Origin: Phycisphaerae bacterium
GTDB lineage: Bacteria; Planctomycetota; Phycisphaerae; Phycisphaerales; SM1A02
Assembly: GCA_002709295.1 (NCBI GenBank)
Contig: PAQL01000029.1
Coordinates: forward strand, 122,232 to 186,231
Direction of reading: 5' to 3'
DNA: 64,000 nucleotides
In this document: positions 29,718 through 39,702 of the stretch, piece after piece
How the letters are laid out: the number at the start of each line of letters is the position of its first letter
Numbering within the stretch: position 1 is the stretch's first letter
Made by a program: the position numbers and the translations under genes
The notes under the pieces: model-generated
Database searches by the model: none
Told to the model about the DNA's origin: nothing
The model's input: the letters and a program-made list of their open reading frames with translations, nothing else

Positions 29718-30830
29718 ATGCCCCTGCCACCCCGAGGAACCGTCATCAAGGCCTCAGAGGCCCCCTTCCAGCCACTGGAGCAGGCTTCCGGTCGTCTCGT
29801 CTCGATCCTCGGGTACGGCAACCAGGGCCGGGCCCATGCCCTGAACCTGCGGGACTCCGGAGCCGCGGTGCTCGTGGGCGGCCGCCCCGGCTCGGACGCC
29901 CGGGCCCGAGCGGAGGCCGAAGGCTTCGAGACCTTCGATCTCGAGGACGCCGCCCGGAAGGCGGATCTGGTGGTGATCGCCCTGCCCGACGAAGTGCACG
30001 GTCCGGTGTGGACCTCGACCCTCGCGTCGGTGATCCGGCCGGGCCAGGTGCTGGGCGTGGTGCACGGGTTCAGCCTTCATCACGGAGACATCGATCCCCC
30101 CGACGGGGTCGGCGCCGTCCTCGTGGCCCCGAAGGGACCGGGACGAACCGTCCGGGAGCGGTACCTCATGGGCCAGGGGATTCCCGCGATCATCGCGGTC
30201 CACCGCGAGATCGAGATGCCTGCGACCGAAGACGCACCGGCGACCGATGCCACGGATCTCGCCCTGGCCTGGGCGACCGGACTCGGCTGCACCCGCGGGG
30301 GATCGATCGTGGGCAGCGTGGCCGACGAGACCGAGACCGATCTCTTCGGAGAGCAGGCGGTTCTCTGCGGCGGGATGACCGCCCTGTTCCTCGCCGCGTT
30401 CGAGATCCTGGTCGAAGCGGGGTATCCCCCCGAGATCGCGTACATCGAATGCTGTCACGAAGCCAAGCAGATCGGCGACCTCGTCTACAACCGGGGGATC
30501 GAGGGCATGCGGGCCGCGATCAGCAACACCGCGGAGTTCGGCATCGATCACGCCGGGCCGCGACTGGTCGACGAGAAGACCCGGGCCACGATGCGGGCGC
30601 TGCTGCAGGAGATCCGCGACGGCGGCTTCGCGGAACGACTCCGCCGGGACGCCCGCGACGGGTTCCGCGATCTGCACGCCCATCGGGACGCCCAGCGAGA
30701 TCATCCCATCGAAGCCGCGGGCGAGACGGTTCGGAATCTGATGCCCTGGCTCGCCGAGGAAGACGCGAGATTGCAGGCCCCGGGCCCGGATACAGCCGAT
30801 GAGGGAGGCAACGGAGCCACCCCCGGATGA
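29718..30830 (+). CDS. ilvC: Ketol-acid reductoisomerase (class I-like)
   Basis: SILGYGNQGRAHALNLRDSG, GVVHGFSLHHGD, LVAPKGPGRTVRERY, DETETDLFGEQAVLCGG, IECCHEAKQIGDLVYNRGIEGM, ISNTAEFG. Confidence 0.9.
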   Translation: MPLPPRGTVIKASEAPFQPLEQASGRLVSILGYGNQGRAHALNLRDSGAAVLVGGRPGSDARARAEAEGFETFDLEDAARKADLVVIALPDEVHGPVWTSTLASVIRPGQVLGVVHGFSLHHGDIDPPDGVGAVLVAPKGPGRTVRERYLMGQGIPAIIAVHREIEMPATEDAPATDATDLALAWATGLGCTRGGSIVGSVADETETDLFGEQAVLCGGMTALFLAAFEILVEAGYPPEIAYIECCHEAKQIGDLVYNRGIEGMRAAISNTAEFGIDHAGPRLVDEKTRATMRALLQEIRDGGFAERLRRDARDGFRDLHAHRDAQRDHPIEAAGETVRNLMPWLAEEDARLQAPGPDTADEGGNGATPG

Positions 30831-31753
30831 CCATCCTCGACGCCATCATCCTCGGCCTGGTCGAGGGCATCACCGAGTATCTGCCGGTCTCCTCGACCGG
30901 CCACCTGATCATCACCTCGAGCCTGCTGGGCCTCGATCGCGACGAGACCGTGAAGTCCGCGGTCGACGCCTTCAACATCGTGATCCAGGGAGGGGCGATC
31001 CTCGCGGTGCTCGGGCTGTACCGGGTGCGGGTGCTCTCGATGATCCGCGGGATTCTCGGCAAGGACGCGGACGGGCGCCGACTCTTCACGAACCTGGTGA
31101 TCGCGTTCCTGCCCGCGGCGGTCTTCGGAGTGATGCTCGACGATCTCATCGAGTCGGTGCTCTTCAAGCCCTGGCCGGTCATCACCGCGCTCGCCCTCGG
31201 CGGCCTGCTGCTGATCGGCATGAAGCGATGGCAGGATCGCGTGTTCGCGGCCGCGGACGATGATGATCCCGAGGGGACCCAGTCCCGCTTCACCGAGATC
31301 GAGCACCTCTCCTGGAGACAGGCCCTGATCGTCGGGCTGCTTCAATGCGTCGCGATGATCCCCGGGACCAGTCGATCGATGATGACGATCGTGGGCGGCA
31401 TGCTCGTCGGCCTGCGACCGAAGCAGGCCGCGGAGTTCTCGTTCCTCCTCGGACTGCCGACCCTCGGCGGGGCGTGCATCTACAAGGCGTTCAAGAGCGG
31501 CGACGAGATCGCCGCCCTTGGCGCCGCGCCGATCATCGTGGGCATCGCGGTCGCGACCGTCTCCGCCGCCTTCGCGGTCAAGTGGCTGGTCGGCTACCTC
31601 GCCAGCCACGGCCTCGCCGCATTCGGGTGGTATCGGATCGCCCTCGCGATCGTGCTGGCGGCCTTGTGGTTGGGCGGCGTGGTCGGCTTCGGGCCGGATC
31701 AACCGGCGGACGAGGCGTCACCGGTGGCATCGACCTCGGTGCCGGTCGACTGA
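30827..31753 (+). CDS. uppP: Undecaprenyl-diphosphatase
   Basis: ILDAIILGLVEGITEYLPVSSTGHLII; PGTSRSMMTIVGGMLVGL; 4-nt overlap with ilvC. Confidence 0.95.
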   Translation: MTILDAIILGLVEGITEYLPVSSTGHLIITSSLLGLDRDETVKSAVDAFNIVIQGGAILAVLGLYRVRVLSMIRGILGKDADGRRLFTNLVIAFLPAAVFGVMLDDLIESVLFKPWPVITALALGGLLLIGMKRWQDRVFAAADDDDPEGTQSRFTEIEHLSWRQALIVGLLQCVAMIPGTSRSMMTIVGGMLVGLRPKQAAEFSFLLGLPTLGGACIYKAFKSGDEIAALGAAPIIVGIAVATVSAAFAVKWLVGYLASHGLAAFGWYRIALAIVLAALWLGGVVGFGPDQPADEASPVASTSVPVD

Positions 31754-32298
31754 TCCGTCGATGAACTCGACTCGATCGACCGCCCCTGCCTGAACTCGTC
31801 GAGGATCCGGGCGGCTTCCAGTCGGCTGTCGACTTCAAGGTGGAACGCCAGGTCATCGTTGCCGGGAGGCCAGGATGCCGGGGACCGGCCGACACCATCG
31901 GTGGCCATGATCCTCTCGAATCGCAACACCACCCATCCCGAGTCTCGCCGATACGCGACCGCCGCCGCCTCGCCCCGGGGATCCGAGACCGGAGCGAGAG
32001 CCTCGAGCCAGACCTCCGAAGCCGGATCGGTCACCGATGGGGCCACACTTCCGATCTCTCCGTCCGAATCGAGGATGGCCAGGCCGTAGCTGGAACGGTC
32101 GCCGCCGATCTGGTCCACCAGCACCACCGAACCACCCATGACCGGGTCCCCGACCGTCCGCATCGCGACCCGCGGCCAGAGCGTGCCGCCGAGAGCCCAT
32201 GCGAGGAGGGCGGCCATCACCACGAACACCGCGATCTTGAAGAGCAGACTGCGGAAGCCGAGATAGACCTGTCCCATCGGACTCGCGTTCGGGGCCAT
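31699..32298 (-). CDS. Hypothetical membrane-anchored protein
   Basis: 199-aa ORF with one TM segment (LFKIAVFVVMAALLAWALGG); TAGACT -10-like box 6 nt upstream of ATG; 3' end overlaps uppP by 55 nt. Confidence 0.65.
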   Translation of the reverse strand: MAPNASPMGQVYLGFRSLLFKIAVFVVMAALLAWALGGTLWPRVAMRTVGDPVMGGSVVLVDQIGGDRSSYGLAILDSDGEIGSVAPSVTDPASEVWLEALAPVSDPRGEAAAVAYRRDSGWVVLRFERIMATDGVGRSPASWPPGNDDLAFHLEVDSRLEAARILDEFRQGRSIESSSSTDQSTGTEVDATGDASSAG

Positions 32299-32327
32299 GC
32301 GAGCAGTCTAGTCGACCCCGGAACCAG

Positions 32328-32358
32328 CGAACGGCGGCCCCGTGGGGACCGCCGTTCG
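32328..32358. terminator. Hairpin between two minus-strand genes, possible terminator
   Basis: cgaacggcggccccgtggggaccgccgttcg imperfect inverted repeat; no T-tract follows. Confidence 0.4.
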
Positions 32359-32400
32359 ACCGTTTCGATGGCTTCTGGATCGGTATCGACCTTCTCGAGA

Positions 32401-33393
32401 TCAGGTCCACCAGGGTTCGGCCGGCGGCTCGAAGATGATCGACTCGGTGAGGAATTCGATGGCTCGCTGAAGCCCCTCCTCGATCGACATGAGGGCGTCC
32501 TCGTGCTCGATCGAGAGCACGTGGTCGTAGCCCTGGACCCGGAGCATGGAGACGAAGGGCTTCCAGAAATCGTGGCCGTGACCCCAGCCGCAGGTCCGGA
32601 AGCTCCAGGAGCGCTGGGCGAGATCGGTGTAGGGCCGGGCGTCGTTGTAGCCGTTGATCCGGCCCTGATGCGGGTTGAGCTCGGTGTCCTTGGCGTGGAC
32701 GTAGAAGAGCAGCCCGGCCTCGCCGAGCACCCGGGCGGCTTCGACGGGGTCGATGCCCTGCCAGAAGAAGTGGGATGGGTCGAGGTTCGCGCCGAGCACC
32801 GGCTTGCCCTTGAGGCCGGAGGCCTTCATCGACCGCTCGCTGAGGCGGATCAGGGTGTCGGGGTTGTAGGCGCAGAACCCGGGATGGGCCTCCCAGGCGA
32901 CCCGCACGCCGTGCTTCCTGCAGAGCTTCGCCTGCTTCGCCCAGTAGGGGACGAGGACCTCGTCCCACTGGTACTTCAGGATGTCGGCGAAGTCGGGCGG
33001 CCAGGCGCAGGTCACCCAGTTCGGAGTGCGGTCGGCCTTGGAGCCGCCCGGGCAGCCGCTGAAGGTGATGACCACGTCGGTGCCGAGCTTCGGAGCGAGC
33101 TTGACCGCCCGTTCGAAGGCGGCGTGGTCGGCCTTGGCGTGCCGGGCGACGGGATGGACGGGGTTCCCGTGCACCGCAAGTCCCGAGATCTCCAGACCGT
33201 GATCGGCCACCAGGCTCTTGATCCGATTCTGCTCCCGGGTGGAACCGAGGACCTTCGCCGGATCGAAGAAGGGGGCACCGGGATACGACCCGACGGGCAG
33301 TTCGATCGCATCGAGGCCGCTTTCGGCGCAATAGGCGAGCGTATCCTCGAGAGTTCGGCCTGCGAAAAGCGCCGCCATGACACCCAGTTTCAT
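32401..33393 (-). CDS. Xylose isomerase-like TIM-barrel sugar phosphate isomerase/epimerase
   Basis: MKLGVMAALFAGRTLEDTLAYCAESGLDAIELPVG...FSGCPGG...WEAHPGFCAYN...LGANLDPSHFFWQGIDP. Confidence 0.88.
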   Translation of the reverse strand: MKLGVMAALFAGRTLEDTLAYCAESGLDAIELPVGSYPGAPFFDPAKVLGSTREQNRIKSLVADHGLEISGLAVHGNPVHPVARHAKADHAAFERAVKLAPKLGTDVVITFSGCPGGSKADRTPNWVTCAWPPDFADILKYQWDEVLVPYWAKQAKLCRKHGVRVAWEAHPGFCAYNPDTLIRLSERSMKASGLKGKPVLGANLDPSHFFWQGIDPVEAARVLGEAGLLFYVHAKDTELNPHQGRINGYNDARPYTDLAQRSWSFRTCGWGHGHDFWKPFVSMLRVQGYDHVLSIEHEDALMSIEEGLQRAIEFLTESIIFEPPAEPWWT

Positions 33394-33523
33394 GATGCAT
33401 CTCCAGACGAGTGATTTCGGACCAGGGCGAGGCCCGGGAAACGTCCCCTGCGGGCTGCCGGGGGGGGAGCCTACCGCGCCATCGGTCCTTGCCCCGAGGG
33501 CCCGGTTGGGAGAGACTGCGGGA

Positions 33524-35035
33524 ATGCACGCCTCCGCGTCCAACCGCCCCCGGCTTCTCCCCCGCCTGGGGGTCTGCCTGACGGGCACGATGGTGGCTCT
33601 GATCCTCGGGGGTCAGGCCGCCCCCGCCGAGGAACCCCCCGAGCCCCCCTCGCCATCGCCGGTCGAGGCCGACGACGCCGCCCCCTCGTCGACACCCCCC
33701 GCGGCGGAGGCCCCCCCTCGACGCGTCCACATCTGGGTGGATCGCTACGAGGAGATCGGCGGCGAGGTGGTCGAGGAGGACGACGTCCTCCTGAGCATCC
33801 GGACTCCCGACGACCAGATCAGGACGTTCACCAAGTCCCGGCTCATCTACGTCATCCCTCTGCTCGAGCTGCCCGAACCCCGTTCGGGTCTGGTCGAACT
33901 CCGGGACGGCTCCGTGCTCTCGGGTGAACTGATCGAGGACGGCTACGAGACGGTCGTGCTCCGGATCGAGGGCGTGCTCACCACGCTTCCCCGTGAATCG
34001 GTGGTGAGGACCCGCTTCGATCTCTCGCTCGAGGAGAAGTACCGGCGTTTCCGGGAGAGCATCGAGCCCGATCAGTATCTCCGTCGCCTCGACCTGGCCA
34101 GGTGGCTCTGCGATGAGAAGGCCTACAAGCTTTCCGAGCGGGAACTGGTCGAGATCGTCGCCGAATCACAGCTGCCCGAGGCGATCGAGCTTCTGCGCAT
34201 GGTGAAGGCACAGATCGCCCTCGAAGAGGGGACCCGGCCCGAAGGCCGCTCGATCGAACGCCCCCCATCCATGCGGGATTCGGGAACGGTCGACCTGAAG
34301 GACATGCTGCCGAGCGAGGTGATCTCCGGAGACGACGTCAATCTCATGCGGGTGTACGAGATCGACTTCCGATCACCACCGCCCCGGGTCCACGTCGCTC
34401 CCCAGGTCATCCGCGATCTCCTGGAGACCTACGGCGCCAGTCCCCTGATCCCGGGCGACAGCTCCGGACGGACCAGGCTGTTCCGGGCCGACCCGATGGA
34501 GATCGTCGATCTCATGTTCAAGCTCAAGGCCCGGGAGTTCTATCCCCGCATCGAGGTCAAGAGCGAACCCCCCTCCCTGAACCTCTTCCGGCAGCGGGTT
34601 CACGACGCCTGGATCATCCCCAACTGCGCCACCAGCCGGTGCCACGGAGGCCTCGACGGTGGGCGTCTGTTCCTCCACCGTCGAGGTTCCAAGAGCGAGC
34701 GGGTCCGCTACACCAATCTCCTGATCCTCGAACGCTGGAACGAGCTCGGGCAGCCTCTCATCGACTGGGAGGATCCGGAACGCTCGCTCATCATCCAGTA
34801 CGGGCTCCCCCGGAATGACGCCAGATTCCCCCATCCCGACGTCAAGGGCTGGAGGCCGGTGTTCACGCCGGGCAACCACCGGGTCCTCAGAGACTCGCTT
34901 CGGTGGATCGAATCCATGTACAGGCCCCGTCCCGGCTACCCGGTCGAGTACGAGGCTCCCGTGCTGGAAATCCCGGTGGTCCCCGCTTCCGAGGACGGGG
35001 AGAACACATCCGAGGACGGCCGGCGGGATCGCTGA
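33524..35035 (+). CDS. Exported protein with C-terminal CX4CH cytochrome-like motif
   Basis: Signal peptide then RVHIWVDRYEEIGGEVVEEDD...; C-terminal AWIIPNCATSRCHGGLDGGRLFL. Confidence 0.7.
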   Translation: MHASASNRPRLLPRLGVCLTGTMVALILGGQAAPAEEPPEPPSPSPVEADDAAPSSTPPAAEAPPRRVHIWVDRYEEIGGEVVEEDDVLLSIRTPDDQIRTFTKSRLIYVIPLLELPEPRSGLVELRDGSVLSGELIEDGYETVVLRIEGVLTTLPRESVVRTRFDLSLEEKYRRFRESIEPDQYLRRLDLARWLCDEKAYKLSERELVEIVAESQLPEAIELLRMVKAQIALEEGTRPEGRSIERPPSMRDSGTVDLKDMLPSEVISGDDVNLMRVYEIDFRSPPPRVHVAPQVIRDLLETYGASPLIPGDSSGRTRLFRADPMEIVDLMFKLKAREFYPRIEVKSEPPSLNLFRQRVHDAWIIPNCATSRCHGGLDGGRLFLHRRGSKSERVRYTNLLILERWNELGQPLIDWEDPERSLIIQYGLPRNDARFPHPDVKGWRPVFTPGNHRVLRDSLRWIESMYRPRPGYPVEYEAPVLEIPVVPASEDGENTSEDGRRDR

Positions 35036-35171
35036 GCCGCTCTGACGGCCCCGGAGCCCCTCTTCAGACCCTCACTGGGGTATATTCGTCGCTTCGGCCC
35101 GCCACGGGCCCCCTCGCCCAGGATCCTCTTCGACCCCCCCGGGGGGTCGATGACCGCCAGACTCGGAGAGC

Positions 35172-37163
35172 ATGAGCACCATGCACCATCGGACGCGCTT
35201 CATCACCTCGCTGCTCACCCTGTCCTCCGCCACCCTCGTGGTCGGCTGCAGCGAACACTCGGATCAGCCCGATCAGATCGCCACGATCTCCGCCGACTTC
35301 GCGGAGACCCTCCGATCTCGTCCGGCGGTGCGGGAGAACTCCAGCACCCCCGACGACTCCGCCAGCACCCTGAGAAAGCTCGCCGGCCAGGCCCGATCCT
35401 CGGATGCCGCGGGCAGCGACCTGCTCGCCAACCGCATCTACACCTCCGCAGGCACCTTCGACCTCGACGAGGCCATGCGACTGGAGTCCATGGCCGCCCG
35501 GCTCAGGAACCTGGCCCGCAAGCTCGCCGCCAACGCCGATCTCCTGGCCGATGCCGCTTCGAGTGCCGAGAACCTCGACATCTCCGATGCGAATCGCATG
35601 ATCGAGAACTGGCGTGCCGAAGCCAGCTCCGAACTCAACGGAGCCGAGGAGAAGCTGCAGGAGATCCAGGGCAAGATCGATCAAGCCCGAGGCCAGCGTG
35701 AGGCCCACCTCGCCCAGGCCGCCGAGTACGAGGCGATCGCGGTGGAACTTGCCGAGGAGGGCGTGGATCTCGGTCCGAAGGACGGCGAGGATGCGATCAA
35801 CGAATCGATCTACTTCCGTCAGCAGGCCGACGAGCTCCGCATCAAGGCCGCCCGGGACGACACCACCATCCTGACCCTCGAGCCGACCCAGTCGCTCGCG
35901 GGTGTCGAACGTGACGCCCAGCGTGCCAAGGCCGATCACGCCCGTGAATCCGGCCGCATGGCGGAGAGCCGGGTCCAGGAGGCGAGGGCCTTCGCCACCA
36001 CGATTCGTGGCGAGCTCGATCGACTCTCCACCACGGTCGGACAGCTGATGGATGAATCCGTGCAGCTCGAACAGGATCAGATCATGCCCCGCCTCGAAGC
36101 CGCGATCGGCGACTTCGAAGCGGCCGCCAACGCGGCCAAGGGGCTGTCCCGCGGCGGCTCCAAGGCAGAATCCGACAATGCATGGACGTCCGTGGCCAAC
36201 GCCCAGTTCAGCATGGGTCGCTGTCACTGGGAGACCGGCTCGATCCTCGGCCGACGGGCCGACGCCCTGGCCCGCATCGCCTCGGGCGGCGCCCTGGTCG
36301 ATCCCGCCGCGATCCGCGGAGACATCGAAGAGGCCGAAGCCGGCCGCAAGCAGTCCTTCGAGGCCGCAAGGAAGGCCTTCAACGACAGCATCGAGTCGAT
36401 CGGCAGGATCTCCGCCAACGACGCCCGGACCGCGCGACTCCGACAGTCGGTCGAGGAGGCGATCGCGACCCTCGACGGCACCCCGCCGACCGCCGTGGCT
36501 CCGACCCGCAGTGCGGGCGCCGATCGTGCCCGAGGCGGCGGTTCCTCGGCCCGATCCACCGGCGGTGGAAGCGCGACCGGCGGCTTCGGCACGCCCGCCG
36601 AGGCCGCGAAGTTCCTCAGCGATCCCGTCAACCAGATGAACCCCGCCGCGTTGAAGCGCATCAAGGATGCGATGCGGGCGGAGACCCCCCAGGGGCAGGC
36701 CGCCGAGAAGCTTCTCACCGCGGCGTCGGTGATGATGCCGCTCTTCGAGGCGATGAGCGCGAAGTTCGGGACCGACAAGGTCATGGCCGCGATGGGTGAC
36801 GCAAGCATCGGCGGGGCCCCGACCCCGACCTTCAGCGTCGACGAGGTGGACGGCGACGTCGCGACCCTGAAGTCCTCCGATGGCCGACAGACGATCCAGC
36901 TCGTCAAGACCCCGAATGGATGGGTCTACGACCTGGACAAGACCATCAAGGACGACCCGCAGGCCGCCATGATGATCGAGTTCATGGGCCCGATGCTGGA
37001 TGCGATGCTCAAGCCCCTCGGCACGGTCGTCGAGGAGATCAGTGCCAAGGTCAAGGCCGGGGACTACTCGTCTCCCGAGGAGGCCATGGAAGCACTCGAT
37101 GCCGCGATGTCCGACATGATGCCCGGTGGCGGCGGTGGCCGCGGTGGCGGCTTCGGCCGCTGA
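35172..37163 (+). CDS. Putative coiled-coil lipoprotein with Gly/Arg-rich tail
   Basis: SSATLVVGCSEHSDQ lipobox; long Ala/Glu-rich helices; C-terminus MPGGGGGRGGGFGR. TATATT box at 35081. Confidence 0.7.
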   Translation: MSTMHHRTRFITSLLTLSSATLVVGCSEHSDQPDQIATISADFAETLRSRPAVRENSSTPDDSASTLRKLAGQARSSDAAGSDLLANRIYTSAGTFDLDEAMRLESMAARLRNLARKLAANADLLADAASSAENLDISDANRMIENWRAEASSELNGAEEKLQEIQGKIDQARGQREAHLAQAAEYEAIAVELAEEGVDLGPKDGEDAINESIYFRQQADELRIKAARDDTTILTLEPTQSLAGVERDAQRAKADHARESGRMAESRVQEARAFATTIRGELDRLSTTVGQLMDESVQLEQDQIMPRLEAAIGDFEAAANAAKGLSRGGSKAESDNAWTSVANAQFSMGRCHWETGSILGRRADALARIASGGALVDPAAIRGDIEEAEAGRKQSFEAARKAFNDSIESIGRISANDARTARLRQSVEEAIATLDGTPPTAVAPTRSAGADRARGGGSSARSTGGGSATGGFGTPAEAAKFLSDPVNQMNPAALKRIKDAMRAETPQGQAAEKLLTAASVMMPLFEAMSAKFGTDKVMAAMGDASIGGAPTPTFSVDEVDGDVATLKSSDGRQTIQLVKTPNGWVYDLDKTIKDDPQAAMMIEFMGPMLDAMLKPLGTVVEEISAKVKAGDYSSPEEAMEALDAAMSDMMPGGGGGRGGGFGR

Positions 37164-37168
37164 GCCGA

Positions 37169-38299
37169 TCACTCCAGCGAAGTCTGACCAGGCCCCGACA
37201 TCCCAAGACCTTCCATCGTCCGCCGAGCCGCTCGGCGGACGATGTCGTCTTCGGCCTCGTCGGTCGAGATCGCGATGATCCGTCGTCGCAACGCCTCGGC
37301 CCCCGGTCCCTCCGGCCGCTCGTTCAGGGCATCGGCCGCGCATACCAGGGCGTTCCTCTTCCACATCGCGAGCGTGGCTCGACGGGCCGGTGTCCCGGCC
37401 AGGAGTTCGAGGGACCGTTCCTCGGTCCAGCCCAGGACCTCCAGCAGATCGAAGGACCGGTGGCGGGACTCGTAGGCGGGATTCACCGAGGGAAGTCCCC
37501 GTCGTGGATTTCGATTCCCATGCGGGCACGCCTCCTGACAGACGTCGCACCCGAAGAGCCACGGTCCGGTTCGATCCGCCAGCTCGGGATCGACCTCTCC
37601 TCGGTGCTCGATGGTGGTGTAGGCGATGCAACGGCTGGCATCGACCGAGAAGGGCGAGATCGCGTCGGTCGGGCAGGCGTCGATGCAGCGGGTGCACGAT
37701 CCGCAGGGATCCGATCGATCGATCCGGGGCGGGGTCGGAGCGAGTGGCAGCGTCGTCACGATCGCGCCCAGCAGCATCCATGAACCCACCCCGGGCTCGA
37801 TGAGCAGGGTGTTCTTGCCCACCAGTCCGAGCCCTGCACGCATCGCATGCTCGCGTTCCAGCAGTGGCGAGGTGTCGACGCAGGGGCGGAAGTCGTGATC
37901 GGGATGATCCTCCTGAAGCACCTTGACGATGGTGACGAGCCGCTTCTTGATCACCTTGTGATAGTCGCGACCCTGGGCGTACCTGGCCACCCGACCTCGC
38001 GGCGGCGCCTCCGGATCGCGGGGCTCACGGGTTCCGTCGTGATATCGGTCCGCGACGCAGATGATCGAGCGGGCTCCGGGCAGATAGACCTCCGGATCCA
38101 GCCGCTCGTCGATCCTCGCCTCCAACCAGGCCATCGAGCCGTGGGCTCCGCGGGCGATCCACTCCCGGACCTCCTCCACGTGCCGGGAAGGCGCGGCGTC
38201 GCAGACTCCGGCGAGGGCGAAGCCGTGCTGTCGACAGCGCTCGACGACCTCGGCGGTCATCGAGCTCGGGGAGTCGTCGACGGTTCTCTGGTCGCTCAT
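37169..38299 (-). CDS. queG: Epoxyqueuosine reductase
   Basis: GKNTLLIEPGVGSWMLLGAIVTTLPL; CGSCTRCIDACPTDAI and CDVCQEACPHN-like CDVCQEACPHGN 4Fe-4S motifs; HEAT-like C-terminus. Confidence 0.93.
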   Translation of the reverse strand: MSDQRTVDDSPSSMTAEVVERCRQHGFALAGVCDAAPSRHVEEVREWIARGAHGSMAWLEARIDERLDPEVYLPGARSIICVADRYHDGTREPRDPEAPPRGRVARYAQGRDYHKVIKKRLVTIVKVLQEDHPDHDFRPCVDTSPLLEREHAMRAGLGLVGKNTLLIEPGVGSWMLLGAIVTTLPLAPTPPRIDRSDPCGSCTRCIDACPTDAISPFSVDASRCIAYTTIEHRGEVDPELADRTGPWLFGCDVCQEACPHGNRNPRRGLPSVNPAYESRHRSFDLLEVLGWTEERSLELLAGTPARRATLAMWKRNALVCAADALNERPEGPGAEALRRRIIAISTDEAEDDIVRRAARRTMEGLGMSGPGQTSLE

Positions 38300-39702
38300 C
38301 GGAGACCCAGGGCGGACACCAGACGTCCCGGAGGGACGTCGGGAACGACCCCGCCACTGCCGGTCGCGGCGGCGGCGGCGGCGTAGCCGCTCCGGGTCGC
38401 TCCCTCCATGGTCGCGGGCCAGCCGGTGTCGGTCCAGTCCCCGGCCAGAAAGAGGTTGGAGATTCCCAGTCCTCCCGGACGGCTCGAGGGGCGACGGGCA
38501 TCCACCCCGGGCTCGGCCCGGAAGGTGGCCCGCTTCTCCTTGACCGCCCTCACCATCACCGGCTCGAGACCTCGCGAGGCCGGCAGCGCCCAGTGAAGAT
38601 CCGCGACCACTCGTCGACCGATCTCCGATTCGGTGAGGGTCAGCCACTCGTCGGCGGCGCTGATCACCGCGTTGACGTGATGAAGGGTTCGCCCGTCGAG
38701 CTCGACCTCCCCCTTGTCGAAGAACCAGTGGGTGTCCCGACCGGGAAGGGCCAGATGGGGGTATCGACGTCGATCGTCCCGAAGCACCGGCTGCTCGAAC
38801 AGCAGGTGGACGCCGAGGATGGAACTCGTCCCGAGGGTCTCGAGCTCCCTCAGACGAGGATCCGCCGCCATCATCGGTCGGGACACCAGCTTCAGCAGGC
38901 GGTCCGCGGGCACGGTGCTGACGATCGCAGCCCCGTGCTCGAGACCGCGATCGGTGACGACTCCGTTGGCCCTGATGCCATCGAAGGCGATGCCTCGGAC
39001 CCTGGCGGCATGTCGGATCGTCCCCCCCGCGGCCTCGACGATGTCGATCGCGGGTTGCAGCAGGGATTCAAGATCGCAGCGGGCCACGCCCACGTTGGAG
39101 TGCCAGGCTCCGGCCAGGAAGCCCTCCTGGAGGACCTGCATCGCATGATTCGCAGCGACCTCGTCGCTTGGCAGGTTGCAGGCTCCCAGGACCACCGGCT
39201 CCCAGAAGTTCATCCGGGCCCCGACAGGCTGTCCGGTCGCCTCGAGAAACTCGCTGAAGCTCCGGTCCCGCCATTCGTGACGACCCGAAAGACCCATTCG
39301 GACGAGCTTGAACATCGCCTGACCGATGGCCAGCTTGTCGTCGGTGCCGAGGAAGCGGAGACGGAGGAACGACGGCGCGAAGTGCAGCGGGGGCGGAAGC
39401 ATCGTCGACCTCAGCACGGAGGGACGCCCCGGAGGCGCCGCCCACCAGGTCTCGCGGTGCCAGTCGATCCGGTCGAGCACGCCGAGCCTGCCGTAGAGAT
39501 CGAGGATGTTCGAACAACATCCCATCACCACGTGCTGACAATTGTCGAACCGAAGCCCGGTCCGGGGATCCTCGAAGCTCGTCGCCCGTCCCCCGAGCCT
39601 CGGACGTGTCTCGAGCACCAGCGGGGACCAGCCGGCTTCCGCGAAACGGACCGCCGCGGCGATTCCCGAGACTCCGGCCCCGATGATCACCGCTCGCTTC
39701 AT
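38296..39702 (-). CDS. hpnE: Hydroxysqualene dehydroxylase (squalene-associated FAD-dependent desaturase)
   Basis: MKRAVIIGAGVSGIAAAVRFAEAGWSPLVLETRPRLGGRATSF...FDNCQHVVMGCC...LFLAGDWTDTGWPATMEGATRSGY. Confidence 0.93.
   Translation of the reverse strand: MKRAVIIGAGVSGIAAAVRFAEAGWSPLVLETRPRLGGRATSFEDPRTGLRFDNCQHVVMGCCSNILDLYGRLGVLDRIDWHRETWWAAPPGRPSVLRSTMLPPPLHFAPSFLRLRFLGTDDKLAIGQAMFKLVRMGLSGRHEWRDRSFSEFLEATGQPVGARMNFWEPVVLGACNLPSDEVAANHAMQVLQEGFLAGAWHSNVGVARCDLESLLQPAIDIVEAAGGTIRHAARVRGIAFDGIRANGVVTDRGLEHGAAIVSTVPADRLLKLVSRPMMAADPRLRELETLGTSSILGVHLLFEQPVLRDDRRRYPHLALPGRDTHWFFDKGEVELDGRTLHHVNAVISAADEWLTLTESEIGRRVVADLHWALPASRGLEPVMVRAVKEKRATFRAEPGVDARRPSSRPGGLGISNLFLAGDWTDTGWPATMEGATRSGYAAAAAATGSGGVVPDVPPGRLVSALGLR

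Noticed and set aside
31853-33730. 625-aa minus ORF
   Set aside because: Out-of-frame shadow of the TIM-barrel gene and the 199-aa gene, both on the same strand.
35064-37781. 905-aa minus ORF
   Set aside because: Antisense shadow of the 35172-37163 lipoprotein and out of frame over queG.
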